A stretch of DNA of 64,000 nucleotides from Streptomyces sp. ST2-7A (GCF_021390475.1 NZ_JAJUWS010000014.1:60600-124599); one strand, 5' to 3'; counted from the stretch's first letter, positions 44,706 to 52,981 are shown. Translations and numbers: made by a program. Notes: generated by a model from the letters alone, not told the origin.

Positions 44706-44859
44706 CTCCACTCCCACAGGGACGTCTAGGGGCGTCTTGAGGCTACGAAGACATTCCCGAGATGTCCATGGCCGTGGTCCCGAACTCCCTTGAGCTGCGG
44801 TGATGCTGAGGGCACACCAGGAACCAACCCGGCCGGGAACAGCAGGACCCGGCGCAGAC

Positions 44860-44893
44860 TTGACAACCCTCTAAGCGAGACATGTAATACATG
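44860..44893 (+). promoter_or_regulatory. Transfer-operon promoter with overlapping palindrome
   Basis: TTGACA (44860-44865), a 17-base spacer and TGTAAT (44883-44888) form the best sigma-70-type promoter of the window. The -10 element lies inside the perfect palindrome CATGTA-A-TACATG (44881-44893), an arrangement typical of a repressor site. The GntR- or XRE-type proteins encoded just left are the candidate repressors. Confidence 0.78.
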
Positions 44894-45092
44894 CATTGCT
44901 TTGGCGTCCGGAGGACTCGGAGACGGGTCCGAAGGCAGCGCTTGGTGCTTGAGAACTGAACAGTCGTGGGTCGCCGCCTCCCTGACAAAAGGCGGTAGAT
45001 CGGCCTCTCACCTGTGGTGATGCCGGTCGCTTGAAGGATTTCTGCGGGCTCTGATGCCTGCCCGATCCGCCAGTCCGGTACCGGCGGTGAGG

Positions 45093-45153
45093 GGAGCTGT
45101 CAGCTCCGTGAAACCAGACGGCCCCGGAAGGTGCGCGAACACCGGCCGGGGCC
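45093..45153 (+). promoter_or_regulatory. Leader hairpins before the first transfer gene
   Basis: GGAGCTG-T-CAGCTCC (45093-45107) is an odd palindrome; behind it GGCCCCGG (45120-45127) pairs with CCGGGGCC (45146-45153) and encloses a smaller stem (GGTG/CACC). They lie about 210-265 bases behind the promoter and 40-100 bases before the first start codon, so they could act as an attenuator or as a protein-binding site. Confidence 0.45.
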
Positions 45154-45193
45154 TGGACCACCCACACCTACCTGACTAGGGAGTGATCCTGCC

Positions 45194-45313
45194 GTGGATC
45201 GTATCGCCGTCACCGCGCTGACCGACAAGGAGCGCGAGGAGTTGCGGCGCAAGGTCGCCGAGCGCAACGCCCAGTCCCGCCGCGACGCCCAGCTCAAGGG
45301 CAACCGTCGCTGA
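45194..45313 (+). CDS. Small basic helical protein, first gene of the transfer operon
   Basis: 39 residues: GTG start, then DRIAVTALTDKEREELRRK and a Gln/Arg-rich end. GGGAG lies 13 bases upstream, rather far. It is almost one charged helix. Very similar mini-proteins start this operon in other AICEs as far as I remember. It could bind DNA or RNA; nothing firmer can be said. Confidence 0.65.
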   Translation: MDRIAVTALTDKEREELRRKVAERNAQSRRDAQLKGNRR

Positions 45314-45401
45314 CCGTCCGACCATCCAGCCCACCCGTGGCGCCCCACCCCGATCCGGGGGTGGGGCGCCGTGTGGTGTGTTCCGACAGGAGAGACCTGC
45401 T

Positions 45402-45662
45402 GTGAAGAGCTTCATCGGTCGGCACGAGGTGCGCGACCACCACGACTACCTCGAACTCTCGCTTGGCACCGACCCGGCCCTGTGGTTGGGCGTGGAGGGG
45501 GAGAGCGCGAGCGAGCGGGCGGCCCGGCTTGATGCGGGGTTGGACATCCTGGCCGATGACCCGGACCTGGCCCCGGCCGTGGTCGCGGTCATCACCGAGG
45601 CCATCGGTCATCGCCCCGGCCCCCTGGTCGCCGTCCTCGCCCCGGTCGGGGGTGTGCGATGA
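45402..45662 (+). CDS. AICE hypothetical protein
   Basis: 86 residues from the GTG at 45402, with AGGAGAG nine bases upstream. Mostly helical and acidic (SERAARLDAGLDILADDPDL). The first 25 residues (SFIGRHEVRDHHDYLELSLG) could form a small beta sheet. No known domain. Its stop overlaps the next start by ATGA, so it belongs to a chain of coupled genes running to 48309. Confidence 0.7.
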   Translation: MKSFIGRHEVRDHHDYLELSLGTDPALWLGVEGESASERAARLDAGLDILADDPDLAPAVVAVITEAIGHRPGPLVAVLAPVGGVR

Positions 45663-46045
45663 ACCAGCCGAGCACCACGGCGGCCGGGGCCGCCCGGGCC
45701 GCCGCCGAGGCCATCCGCACGCTCAACCACCTGACCTTCCGCCCCGACGCCGAGGCGGAGTGGGAGATGCCGGGGGACGTCTACTCCGTGATCGGCGCCC
45801 TGGCCGCCCTGGCCGAGCGCCTGCCCCAAGCCCTCGGTCAGGCGGGCGAGTTGCTGGAGGCGCTGCACGCCACCGGGCGGTTGCGGCACGACTCCGGGGA
45901 CCCGGCCCGCCTGGACACCGATGTCCACAACCTCCACGCCGCTACCGAACAGGCCACCACCATGGCCAACCTGCTGGCCCGTGCCCTGTCGGACGCGCAC
46001 AACGACCTGGCCCGCATCGGCTACCGGGACGAGGAGGAGCGGTGA
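45659..46045 (+). CDS. AICE hypothetical helical protein
   Basis: 128 residues. All-helical by composition, Ala/Leu-rich (VYSVIGALAALAERLPQALG, EQATTMANLLARALSDAHND). No membrane segments. ATGA and GTGA overlaps link it to both neighbours. I know similar proteins only from streptomycete integrative elements. Function unknown. Confidence 0.75.
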   Translation: MNQPSTTAAGAARAAAEAIRTLNHLTFRPDAEAEWEMPGDVYSVIGALAALAERLPQALGQAGELLEALHATGRLRHDSGDPARLDTDVHNLHAATEQATTMANLLARALSDAHNDLARIGYRDEEER

Positions 46046-46596
46046 TTCGGATCGTGACCGCCCGCCGCCTGCGGGAGACCGAGGGCCGACTGACCGGAGC
46101 CCGGGCACGGGCCCAGAAGGCCGAGACCCGGGCCGACCAGCTCACGGACCGGGCCGTGGCCGACCTGGCCGCCGCCTCGGAGCGGGCCGAGGCGGCCGAG
46201 CGACGCGCCGCCACCGCGCGTTGGGACGCCGAGCTGGCCCGGGCCGCGCTGGAGGACGTCCGAACCGAGGCGGCCGGGTGGCGCGGGGAGCTGGAGGCGG
46301 TGTTGCGGGGCCCGGTGGTGGTGGTCGTGTTGCTGCACCGCGGGCGGCTGCACAGTGTTCACGCCCGTGAGGAGGACGCCCGCCGAACGGCTGAGAGCGA
46401 CCCCGTGGCCCCCGCCGATCCGGGCGGCTGGACGGGATGGAAGCCGTTGGCCGAAGCCCCGAAGGAGACCATCTGGTGTCTGCGGCGGGTCAGCGTTCAG
46501 CGCCCCGCCCCCAGTGCTCACGACACCCCGACCGGTGTTCACGGCGTTCCGGCCGGTGTTCACGGCGGGCCGGTGGGGGGTGGTCGGGATGGATGA
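46042..46596 (+). CDS. AICE coiled-coil protein
   Basis: 184 residues from the GTG at 46042. Residues 8-95 form a long Ala/Arg/Glu coiled coil (RARAQKAETRADQLTDRAVA). A hydrophobic strand (RGPVVVVVLLHRGRLHSVHA) and a short C-terminal domain with GWTGWKPLAEAPKETIWCLR follow. The last 30 residues contain two copies of a GVHG motif from a 15-base DNA repeat (CCGGTGTTCACGGCG, near 46540 and 46556). It overlaps the next gene by eight bases. Possibly an accessory transfer protein; unknown. Confidence 0.72.
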   Translation: MIRIVTARRLRETEGRLTGARARAQKAETRADQLTDRAVADLAAASERAEAAERRAATARWDAELARAALEDVRTEAAGWRGELEAVLRGPVVVVVLLHRGRLHSVHAREEDARRTAESDPVAPADPGGWTGWKPLAEAPKETIWCLRRVSVQRPAPSAHDTPTGVHGVPAGVHGGPVGGGRDG

Positions 46597-47689
46597 GCGC
46601 ACGTTGCGGGAGGCCGAGCGGGTGTTGTCGGTCGGTACCTGGCTGATCGTGTTCGGGGCGGTGGTGTTCTCGGTGCTCACCGTCACCCCGCTGGTCGCCC
46701 GGGTGACCCCGGAGGGGTGGAAGTGGACCGCTCCGCTGCTGCCCATCGTGGTCGACGCCGCCGTGGTCATCGTCGTGCGCCTGGACGCCGCGCTGGCGCG
46801 GGTGGGGGGACGTGCGGGGGGTTGGCCGGTGCTGCTGCGCTGGATGACCGGCCTGATGACCCTGGCCCTGAACACCGGCGCCTCCGCTTTGAAGTCGGAT
46901 TGGGTGGGGGTGGCGGTGCACTCGGTGGCGCCGTTGCTGCTGATCGTCGCCTCCGAGGCCGGGTTGGCCTATCGCCGCGCCCTGGCCGCCGCCGTCGCCG
47001 CGAAACGTGCCGAGGAGATGGCGCAGAAGGCGGCCCGTGAACGGGCTCGGGTGGAGCGTGAACAGCGTGAGCGCGCCGAACGCGAAGCCGCCCGGGAACG
47101 GGAGGAGCGGCGGGAGCGGGAGGAGCGCGAGCACGCCGCGCGGTTGGCCCGTGAGGAGCGGGAGCACGCCGCCGCGCTGGCCCGTGAACAGGCGCAGGCG
47201 GAGCGTGAACGCGAGCGGCTGCGGCTTGAACACGAGCAGCGGATCCGTGAACAGGAGAGCGCCGAACGCGAACGCCAGCGGGTCGAGCGTGAACAGCGCG
47301 AGCGGGCCGAGCGGGAGGCCGCCCGCCGGGCGGAGGCCGAACGCGCCGAACGCGAACGCCACGAGGCCGAACGCCGGAGGGCTGCCGAGGCCGAACGGCG
47401 TCGTCTGGAAGAGGCCGAGGCCGAGCAGCGGCAGCGTCGTGCGGAGGCCGAGCGGGCCGAGACCGCCCGCCGGGATCGCGAGCGCATCGAGGCGGCCGAG
47501 CGGCGCCGTGCCGAGCTGCTGGCCGCAGGGCCCGCCACCGTCAAGCAGCCCGAGGAGGAGGCCCGGCAGACCGTGGCCGACGCCCACCAAGCCGGACTCT
47601 CGATCCGTCAGGCCGCCGACCTGTGCGGCTGGTCGGTCGGATGGGTCACCGCCCGCTACGGCGAACTGCGCCAGGCGGTGCCCGCATGA
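46589..47689 (+). CDS. DUF2637-family membrane protein with long charged helix (Spd-type)
   Basis: 366 residues from the ATG at 46589. Four hydrophobic segments occupy residues about 15-130 (LIVFGAVVFSVLTVTPLVA, LLPIVVDAAVVIVV and others), the DUF2637 part. A continuous Arg/Glu/Ala helix of about 200 residues (145-340) follows, in which R and E make up more than half of the residues. The C-terminus has a helix-turn-helix-like end (LSIRQAADLCGWSVGWVTAR). DUF2637 proteins occur in AICEs and conjugative Streptomyces plasmids and are regarded as plasmid-spread (Spd) proteins that act with TraB in passage through mycelial septa. The methyltransferase gene overlaps by ATGA. Confidence 0.82.
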   Translation: MDERTLREAERVLSVGTWLIVFGAVVFSVLTVTPLVARVTPEGWKWTAPLLPIVVDAAVVIVVRLDAALARVGGRAGGWPVLLRWMTGLMTLALNTGASALKSDWVGVAVHSVAPLLLIVASEAGLAYRRALAAAVAAKRAEEMAQKAARERARVEREQRERAEREAAREREERREREEREHAARLAREEREHAAALAREQAQAERERERLRLEHEQRIREQESAERERQRVEREQRERAEREAARRAEAERAERERHEAERRRAAEAERRRLEEAEAEQRQRRAEAERAETARRDRERIEAAERRRAELLAAGPATVKQPEEEARQTVADAHQAGLSIRQAADLCGWSVGWVTARYGELRQAVPA

Positions 47690-48309
47690 TCCGGCGTCGT
47701 GTGCTGGACCTGTGCTGCGGCGCGGGGGGCGCGGGGCGGGGATACGCCCGGGCCGGGTACGAGGTCACCGGCGTGGACATCCGCCCCCAACCGAACTATC
47801 CCTACCGCTTCGTTCTCGCGGACGCGATCGACCACCTGGCCGACCTGATCACCGGCGGCGGGATCGAGCGCTACGACCTGGTGCACGCCTCCTGGCCGTG
47901 CACCCGGTACGCCCGGGTCACCGCCTGGCGCGGCTCCCGCGACTCCCACCCGGACCTGCTGACCCCCGGTCGGGAGCTGTTGGAGCGGTGCGGGCGGCCG
48001 TGGGTGATGGAGAACGTGCCCGAGGCCCCGGTCCGCCCGGACTACCTGTTGTGCGGCTCGATGTTCGGCCTGAACATCCGCCGCCACCGGGCGTTCGAGA
48101 CCTCCTGGGGCGGGGGCGGGGAACTCCTCCCGCCCTGCTGGCACCGGCCCGGGCTCTTGCCCTTCGCCCACAAGGGTGAGCGGGCCTACGCCGACGCCAT
48201 GGGCTGCACCTGGATGACCAACACCGAGGGCCGCCAGGCCATCCCACCGGCCTACACCCAATGGATCGGCCACCGCGCGATCGACCACGCGGCCGAGCCG
48301 GTCATCTGA
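47686..48309 (+). CDS. C5 DNA methyltransferase-like protein, compact form
   Basis: 207 residues. Motif I of SAM-dependent methyltransferases is DLCCGAGGAGRGY (7-19), motif II VTGVDIRPQ, the catalytic-site motif IV Pro71-Cys72 (SWPCTRYARVT), and motif VI is Glu109-Asn110-Val111 (MENVPEAP). This combination is that of cytosine-5 DNA methyltransferases, but the protein is about half the usual length and lacks an evident target recognition domain. It may be a phage/plasmid-type orphan enzyme that protects the element from host restriction, or may need a partner. No restriction gene is nearby. Confidence 0.83.
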   Translation: MIRRRVLDLCCGAGGAGRGYARAGYEVTGVDIRPQPNYPYRFVLADAIDHLADLITGGGIERYDLVHASWPCTRYARVTAWRGSRDSHPDLLTPGRELLERCGRPWVMENVPEAPVRPDYLLCGSMFGLNIRRHRAFETSWGGGGELLPPCWHRPGLLPFAHKGERAYADAMGCTWMTNTEGRQAIPPAYTQWIGHRAIDHAAEPVI

Positions 48310-48399
48310 ATCCCCGCCCCACTCCGGTGCCCGGCCGCCCCTACCCGGCGGCCGGGCACCGCCCCTTCCCCGACCTTCTTCGACTCCGGGAGATACGAC

Positions 48400-48873
48400 G
48401 TGCACCACCACCACGACGACCACATTCCCGATGACCTGGGCGGCCTCTACCACGACGGGCACTTGCGCTCGATCATCACCTCCTACGGCAACGAGCACCA
48501 CGACGCGCCCACCGGCTCCGCGCTGCTGGCCGACGCCCGTACCCTCCCCGCTCTCCCCGGCCCGGTGGACCGGCAGGGCCCCGGGACCACCGGCCGCGAC
48601 GCCACCATCCGGCGCGAGGTGATGAACACCCCCGGTGCCCGGCGCCTGGTGCGGCACACCGCCGAGAAGGCCCGGCTGCTGTTGGCCGCCCTCCCGGCGT
48701 GGGCCGGACACGACTTGATGCGGGTCGATGTGCACGTGGTCGACGACCACGGACACCACCGCTCGGTCGCCCTGGCCGAGGAGATCGCCGCCCACCTGCG
48801 CGCCCACGGCATCGGCTGCCTGGTCGAACACCGCCACCTCCACCACCCCACCCCGAAGGAGGACCGGTCATGA
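48400..48873 (+). CDS. AICE His-rich hypothetical protein
   Basis: 157 residues from the GTG at 48400, with GGGAG nearby. The N-terminus is His/Asp-rich (HHHHDDHIPDDLGGLYHDGH) and a second His-rich part ends the protein (HRHLHHPTPKED); the middle is helical (LVRHTAEKARLLLAALPAWA) followed by a beta strand RVDVHVVDDHGHHRSVALAE. The His/Asp clusters suggest metal binding. No known domain. The next gene overlaps by ATGA. Confidence 0.7.
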   Translation: MHHHHDDHIPDDLGGLYHDGHLRSIITSYGNEHHDAPTGSALLADARTLPALPGPVDRQGPGTTGRDATIRREVMNTPGARRLVRHTAEKARLLLAALPAWAGHDLMRVDVHVVDDHGHHRSVALAEEIAAHLRAHGIGCLVEHRHLHHPTPKEDRS

Positions 48874-50540
48874 CACAACCCACCACCACCGCCGAGGCCC
48901 CACCGACGCCACCCGACACCACCCCGCCCGGGGCCGGACCGACCCCGACCACCCCCGAGACCACCACGCCGACCACCCCGGCCGCTTCACCGAAGCCCGA
49001 AGTGCGGCACACCCCCGGCGGCCTTCCGGCCGTGCCGGTGGCGGTCAACACCGCGAACACCCTGATCGGCGGCCTGTCGGCGGGGGCGATGACGTTGGGG
49101 CCGGTGGCCATGGCCGCGTCCGCCGTGGGCATGACGGTGGTCGCGGCCGGAAGCGCCGTACTCGCCCGCCGGGCCGGTCGGGCGGGCAAGGGGCGCCGGG
49201 ATCCGAGGTATGGCTCCCACGGTTCGCGGTCGGGTGCGGGTCGTTCCGGCTCCGTCCCGGGGTTGCGGTTGGGGGCTGCCAACCTCCGCACCGGGGCCCG
49301 TTCCGGCGGCTCGAACCCTCGTCCCGGTTCGGGTTCGGGTTCGGGTTCGGGCTCGGGTGGTCGGGGTGGTGCGGGTCGGTTGCCCGGTGCCCGCACCGGT
49401 TCCGGCTCGGTCGGCCTGACCAAGCCCAAGCCCGGATCCGGTGGCGGGTCGGGTGCGTCGGGTCGGTCGGGGACCTCCCGGTCGGCCGGGGCCGGGTCCC
49501 GGCCCGCGGCTGCCGGTGGCCGCTCCGGTGGCCCGGTGGGGGCGGTGCGTGATCTCCGGCGGGAGCGGCGGGCCGCCGATGCCGGACGGACGCGGGCCGA
49601 GCGGCGTCGGCGGCAGGTCGCCGAGCGTCGGGCGGTGGCCGATGCGCGCCGGGCGTCCCGACGCGGGCACCTCGCCTCCCGCCTGCCGGGGGCCGGTTCG
49701 CGGTCGGGTGGGGGTGGGTTGCGGGGTCGGGTGCGGCGGGCCCGGCACGGGGCGCTGATGGCATCCCGGCGGCGCCGGGATGCCGGGCACCGGATGCGGG
49801 TTGAGAAGGCCCGCCGGTTGTTGCGCACCGCCGCCGCGCGGCGGCGGATGCGGCGCCGCCTGGCCAGTTCGTGGCTGCGTTACCGGGCCCGGACCCTGGC
49901 CGCCGCCGCCCTGTCCCTCCCGGTCGGGGCGTTGGGGTTGCTCACCACGCCGTTGGGCCGCCGTCTGGGGTGGCCGTGGCTGATGTATCCGGGGCGGCGC
50001 CTGTACCGGGTGCTCGCCGGAGGTGCCCGGGCCGCCCATCAGGGGCGGATCGGCGCCGCGCTGGATGAGGCGCGGGCCATGGACACCGCCGCCGAGCGGG
50101 AGATCACCGAGCGGGTGCCGCGCGCACCCCACCACCACCGTCAGGGAGTGAACAGCGTGTCGGAAAACACCGAGAGCACCGAGAACAGCGGTCCGGGCTT
50201 CCTGTTCGGGGAGGCGGCCTCGGAGATGGAGTCCGCCGCCCAGGGCTATGACCCCGACGGCATGATGCAGGTCCTCTCCACCGTGGAGGCCATGCCCGAG
50301 GCGCTCCAGTCGGTGGCGAACGTCTTCCAGATCCTCGCCGAACGCTCCGATTCGGAGTTCCCCCTTGAGAAGGAGGTCGGGGAGGCCCTCTCGGAGGTCT
50401 ACACCCACCTGATGCTCGCGGTGAACGCGGCGGCGGACGTGCCCACCACCTTCCGCAACGTCCACGAACAGGACATCCGCCGCCACGAGGACCCCCGCAA
50501 CAACGCCGAACACAAGTGGGACACCACCAACAACCAGTAA
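48870..50540 (+). CDS. AICE membrane-associated transfer protein, probably a fusion of two units
   Basis: 556 residues. After a Thr/Pro-rich start, residues about 48-98 are hydrophobic (ANTLIGGLSAGAMTLGPVAM), followed by about 220 residues of Arg/Gly/Ser/Pro-rich, strongly basic sequence with a GSGSGSGSGSG run, another helix (TLAAAALSLPVGALGLLTT, about 345-363) and from about residue 430 a quite different acidic domain (FLFGEAASEMESAAQGYDPD ... EKEVGEALSEVYTHLMLAVN). The basic middle suits DNA or membrane contact during transfer. A GTG at 50157 with AGGGAG upstream could start the last 127 residues as a separate protein, which I remember as a separate AICE gene. A hairpin follows behind the stop. 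Confidence 0.75.
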   Translation: MTQPTTTAEAPPTPPDTTPPGAGPTPTTPETTTPTTPAASPKPEVRHTPGGLPAVPVAVNTANTLIGGLSAGAMTLGPVAMAASAVGMTVVAAGSAVLARRAGRAGKGRRDPRYGSHGSRSGAGRSGSVPGLRLGAANLRTGARSGGSNPRPGSGSGSGSGSGGRGGAGRLPGARTGSGSVGLTKPKPGSGGGSGASGRSGTSRSAGAGSRPAAAGGRSGGPVGAVRDLRRERRAADAGRTRAERRRRQVAERRAVADARRASRRGHLASRLPGAGSRSGGGGLRGRVRRARHGALMASRRRRDAGHRMRVEKARRLLRTAAARRRMRRRLASSWLRYRARTLAAAALSLPVGALGLLTTPLGRRLGWPWLMYPGRRLYRVLAGGARAAHQGRIGAALDEARAMDTAAEREITERVPRAPHHHRQGVNSVSENTESTENSGPGFLFGEAASEMESAAQGYDPDGMMQVLSTVEAMPEALQSVANVFQILAERSDSEFPLEKEVGEALSEVYTHLMLAVNAAADVPTTFRNVHEQDIRRHEDPRNNAEHKWDTTNNQ

Positions 50541-50559
50541 CCCCCATCCCGCGACGCCT

Positions 50560-50599
50560 CGACGGGCGGGTCACGGCAGGCGCCGTGACCCGCCCGTCG
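50560..50599 (+). terminator. Hairpin between the transfer operon and the translocase gene
   Basis: A 17-bp perfect stem (50560-50576 with 50583-50599, loop CAGGCG) lies 19 bases behind the stop and 31 bases before the traB-like start. It is the likely end or attenuation point of the upstream transcript. Confidence 0.75.
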
Positions 50600-50630
50600 G
50601 CGCATCCCCCCATTGGTCGAGGAGAAGTTC

Positions 50631-52844
50631 GTGTCCGAGCATCAACTGAATCTGAAGAACCTGCCCAAGCGCAAGAAGAACAAGGAACGTGCCGGGGTGC
50701 CGGTGGACTGGGCGGCCCACCACGGGCCGGTCAGCGGGGCGATCTCCGCGACCACCGGCGCCGGGGCCGCCGCCCTGCTGGGCGCGGCCGTCGGCGCCCC
50801 GCCCGCGCTGCCGCTGGTCATCGGCGCGGCCGGGGCGCTGGGGCACGGGGTGGGGCACAGCGTCTTCCGTCGCCTGACCGGGCGCACCATCGCCACCCGG
50901 GCCGCGTCCTGGCTGCTGGCCGGGGGCTGGACCACCTGGGCGATGACCACCGGCCCGCTGTCCTGGGCGGCGGCCGGATCCCTGACCGCACTCGGGGTCG
51001 GGATCGCCACCGCCGCATCCGGAGCCGCCGCGCGGGAGGAGGCCGCCGAGGAACTGCGGATCTCCCAGCAGGCCGCGAAGGAATCCGCGGCCCTGAACCG
51101 CGAGCGCCTGGCGGTGGCCCGGGAGTGGGAGGACCGCATCTGGCGGGTGTGCCGGATCCGGGTGACGGTGTTCGCCGTGGAGCACTGGCCCACCGGCGCC
51201 GGGTACTCCATCGCCGCCGAGCTGCCCGGCGGCGGGGCGATGTGGGAGCAGATCGCCCAGCGCTGCCGGGCCCTTGCCACCGACGCCCGCCTTCCGCTGG
51301 GCTGCACCGTGCAGGCCGAGGAGGGCGACGTGCAGGGCCGCGTCGTGCTGGATGTGGCGACCCGCAACGTCATGGCCGAGACCATCACCTACCCCACCCC
51401 CTACACCCCGCTGTCGATCCTCACCGGCATCCCCTGGGGGGTGCGGCCCACCGGCGAGGAGATCCGGGTCTTCCTGCGCGAGGCGTGCGCGTTGATCCTC
51501 GGCCCGCCCGGCTCGGGGAAGTCCACCTTCATCGACGCCGTGATCGCCGGATTCGCCCGCTGCGTCGATGTGCTGGTGTGGGTCATCGACCTCAAGGCCG
51601 GGGCGGCCGGTATCCCCTGGATGCGGCCCTGGCTCGAGGCCAACGGACTCACCGAGCCGCTGCCCGGCCTGCCCGCCGCCCCCGAGGGCACCCGGCCCGG
51701 CATCGACTGGCTGGCGTCCACCCCGGCCGAGGCGGCGTTGATGCTGGACGCGGCCCTGGCCATCAACGCCGCCCGCCAACAGGGCTACCAACGGCTGATG
51801 GCCGAGGAGAACACCACCCTGCTCCCGATCGGTGCGCACATCCCGCAGATCATGATCGTGGTCGACGAGGGTGCCGAGGCCCTGACCGCCTCCCACAAGG
51901 ACCCCGCCCGCAAGGCGGTCGGGGACAAGCTGCGGCAGGTCATGCGCACCACCCGCGCCATGGGAGCACGGTGCGTGCTGACCGCAGTCGACGGAAACGT
52001 CTCCGCGATCGGCGACACCCAGGTCCGCAAGTTCTCCCCCATCGGCGTCGCCCTGACCTCCGGTGAGACGGTCGGCAACAACCTCGGCAAGCTCTTCCCC
52101 CGCACCCGCATCGACACCGCCCAGCTCTCCCAAAAGGGCGCCGGGGTCATCGGCGACGGCGGCGCCGAGGGCTTCGCCCCCACCCCCTTCAAGGGCTGGA
52201 AGACCGGCCCCGGCATGGTCCGCGACGTCATCCTCGCCACCAACCACACCCGACCCGAACTCGACGAGATCTCCGCCGAAGCCGCCGGAACCGCCTACAC
52301 CGAACGCTGGTCCAAGGCCCGCGCCGGATGGCTGTGGAACAGCAGCGGCCCCGACCGCCCGGCCACCGCACCGGCCCCGCCCACCGCCCGACCGGAAACC
52401 GGACAGGGCGGGGTGCCGGGGCTGAACCTGTCCTACAAACGGCAGACCGACCCCCCGGCCGGGCAGTTGGACGCCGACGCCATGGCGGCCCGGCTGATGG
52501 AAGAGATCGACCGGGAATTCGGCACCACCAACGAACCCACCCGGCCCGCACCGGCCGCGCCCGGCCCCGGGCTGAACCTCTCCTACAAGCGGCAGCCCGA
52601 CGCCCCGCCGGAGCCCGACGCCCGCACCGCCGCCCTGCGGCTGATCATCGACGCCGGGCCCGAGGGCACCGGCGCCTCGGCCATGGAACGCGCGCTCGCC
52701 CCCGATCACGGCACCCGCCGCCCGGTCATCCAACGCTGGCTCAAGGAATGGGCCGAGGAGGGGGAGATCGTGCGCGTCGGGGAGGGCTCCAAGGCCCGCT
52801 ACGTCCACCACACCCACGCCCCCACCCCGCCCACCGACCACTGA
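50631..52844 (+). CDS. traB: FtsK/SpoIIIE-type DNA translocase (TraB/TraSA-like)
   Basis: 737 residues from the GTG at 50631, GAGGAG six bases upstream. It pumps double-stranded DNA of the element from donor to recipient mycelium. Two hydrophobic regions lie near the N-terminus (about 45-80 and 85-125), then the motor domain with Walker A GPPGSGKST (291-299) and Walker B MIVVDEGAEAL (Asp412-Glu413). The C-terminal 65 residues (TAALRLIIDAGPEGTGASAM, PVIQRWLKEWAEEGEIVRVG) form a winged helix like the gamma domain that reads the 8-bp clt repeats in TraB. Between motor and wing, GLNLSYKRQ occurs twice, about 45 residues apart. The repeat cluster at 52856-52977 directly behind the gene is a candidate recognition site. 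Confidence 0.93.
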   Translation: MSEHQLNLKNLPKRKKNKERAGVPVDWAAHHGPVSGAISATTGAGAAALLGAAVGAPPALPLVIGAAGALGHGVGHSVFRRLTGRTIATRAASWLLAGGWTTWAMTTGPLSWAAAGSLTALGVGIATAASGAAAREEAAEELRISQQAAKESAALNRERLAVAREWEDRIWRVCRIRVTVFAVEHWPTGAGYSIAAELPGGGAMWEQIAQRCRALATDARLPLGCTVQAEEGDVQGRVVLDVATRNVMAETITYPTPYTPLSILTGIPWGVRPTGEEIRVFLREACALILGPPGSGKSTFIDAVIAGFARCVDVLVWVIDLKAGAAGIPWMRPWLEANGLTEPLPGLPAAPEGTRPGIDWLASTPAEAALMLDAALAINAARQQGYQRLMAEENTTLLPIGAHIPQIMIVVDEGAEALTASHKDPARKAVGDKLRQVMRTTRAMGARCVLTAVDGNVSAIGDTQVRKFSPIGVALTSGETVGNNLGKLFPRTRIDTAQLSQKGAGVIGDGGAEGFAPTPFKGWKTGPGMVRDVILATNHTRPELDEISAEAAGTAYTERWSKARAGWLWNSSGPDRPATAPAPPTARPETGQGGVPGLNLSYKRQTDPPAGQLDADAMAARLMEEIDREFGTTNEPTRPAPAAPGPGLNLSYKRQPDAPPEPDARTAALRLIIDAGPEGTGASAMERALAPDHGTRRPVIQRWLKEWAEEGEIVRVGEGSKARYVHHTHAPTPPTDH

Positions 52845-52855
52845 CACCCAACCGC

Positions 52856-52977
52856 CTGTCTGTCACCTGTCACCCACCCCGCAAAGCGGCCCACAGGGCC
52901 CCCAAAGGGCTGTCATCCCGCCTGTGAACTGCGGATTACAGGTGACAGACAGGTGACAGTGACAGACAGGGTGACAG
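52856..52977. repeat. Iteron-like GTGACAG repeat cluster
   Basis: Four GTGACAG copies start at 52942, 52953, 52959 and 52971, and two inverted copies (CTGTCAC-type, TGTCACC at 52861 and 52868, preceded by CTGTC at 52856) lie 66 bases to the left, so the arrangement is roughly symmetric. The region contains no gene. It lies between the translocase and replication genes and could be clt (translocase binding), a replication origin bound by the Rep proteins, or a repressor-binding promoter. Confidence 0.8.
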
Positions 52978-52981
52978 GCCG

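Larger units (their letters stand above)
44706..45193. other. Regulatory region upstream of the transfer operon
   Basis: 488 bases between divergent transcription units. It has the strong promoter at 44860-44893 and about 300 bases of leader with several inverted repeats (45093-45153). No frame of useful length is visible apart from the short one starting at 45194. Confidence 0.7.

Noticed and set aside
49322..49360. GGTTCG tandem repeat as a regulatory element
   Set aside because: It lies inside a coding region and encodes a Gly/Ser linker in frame, so protein-level explanation is enough.
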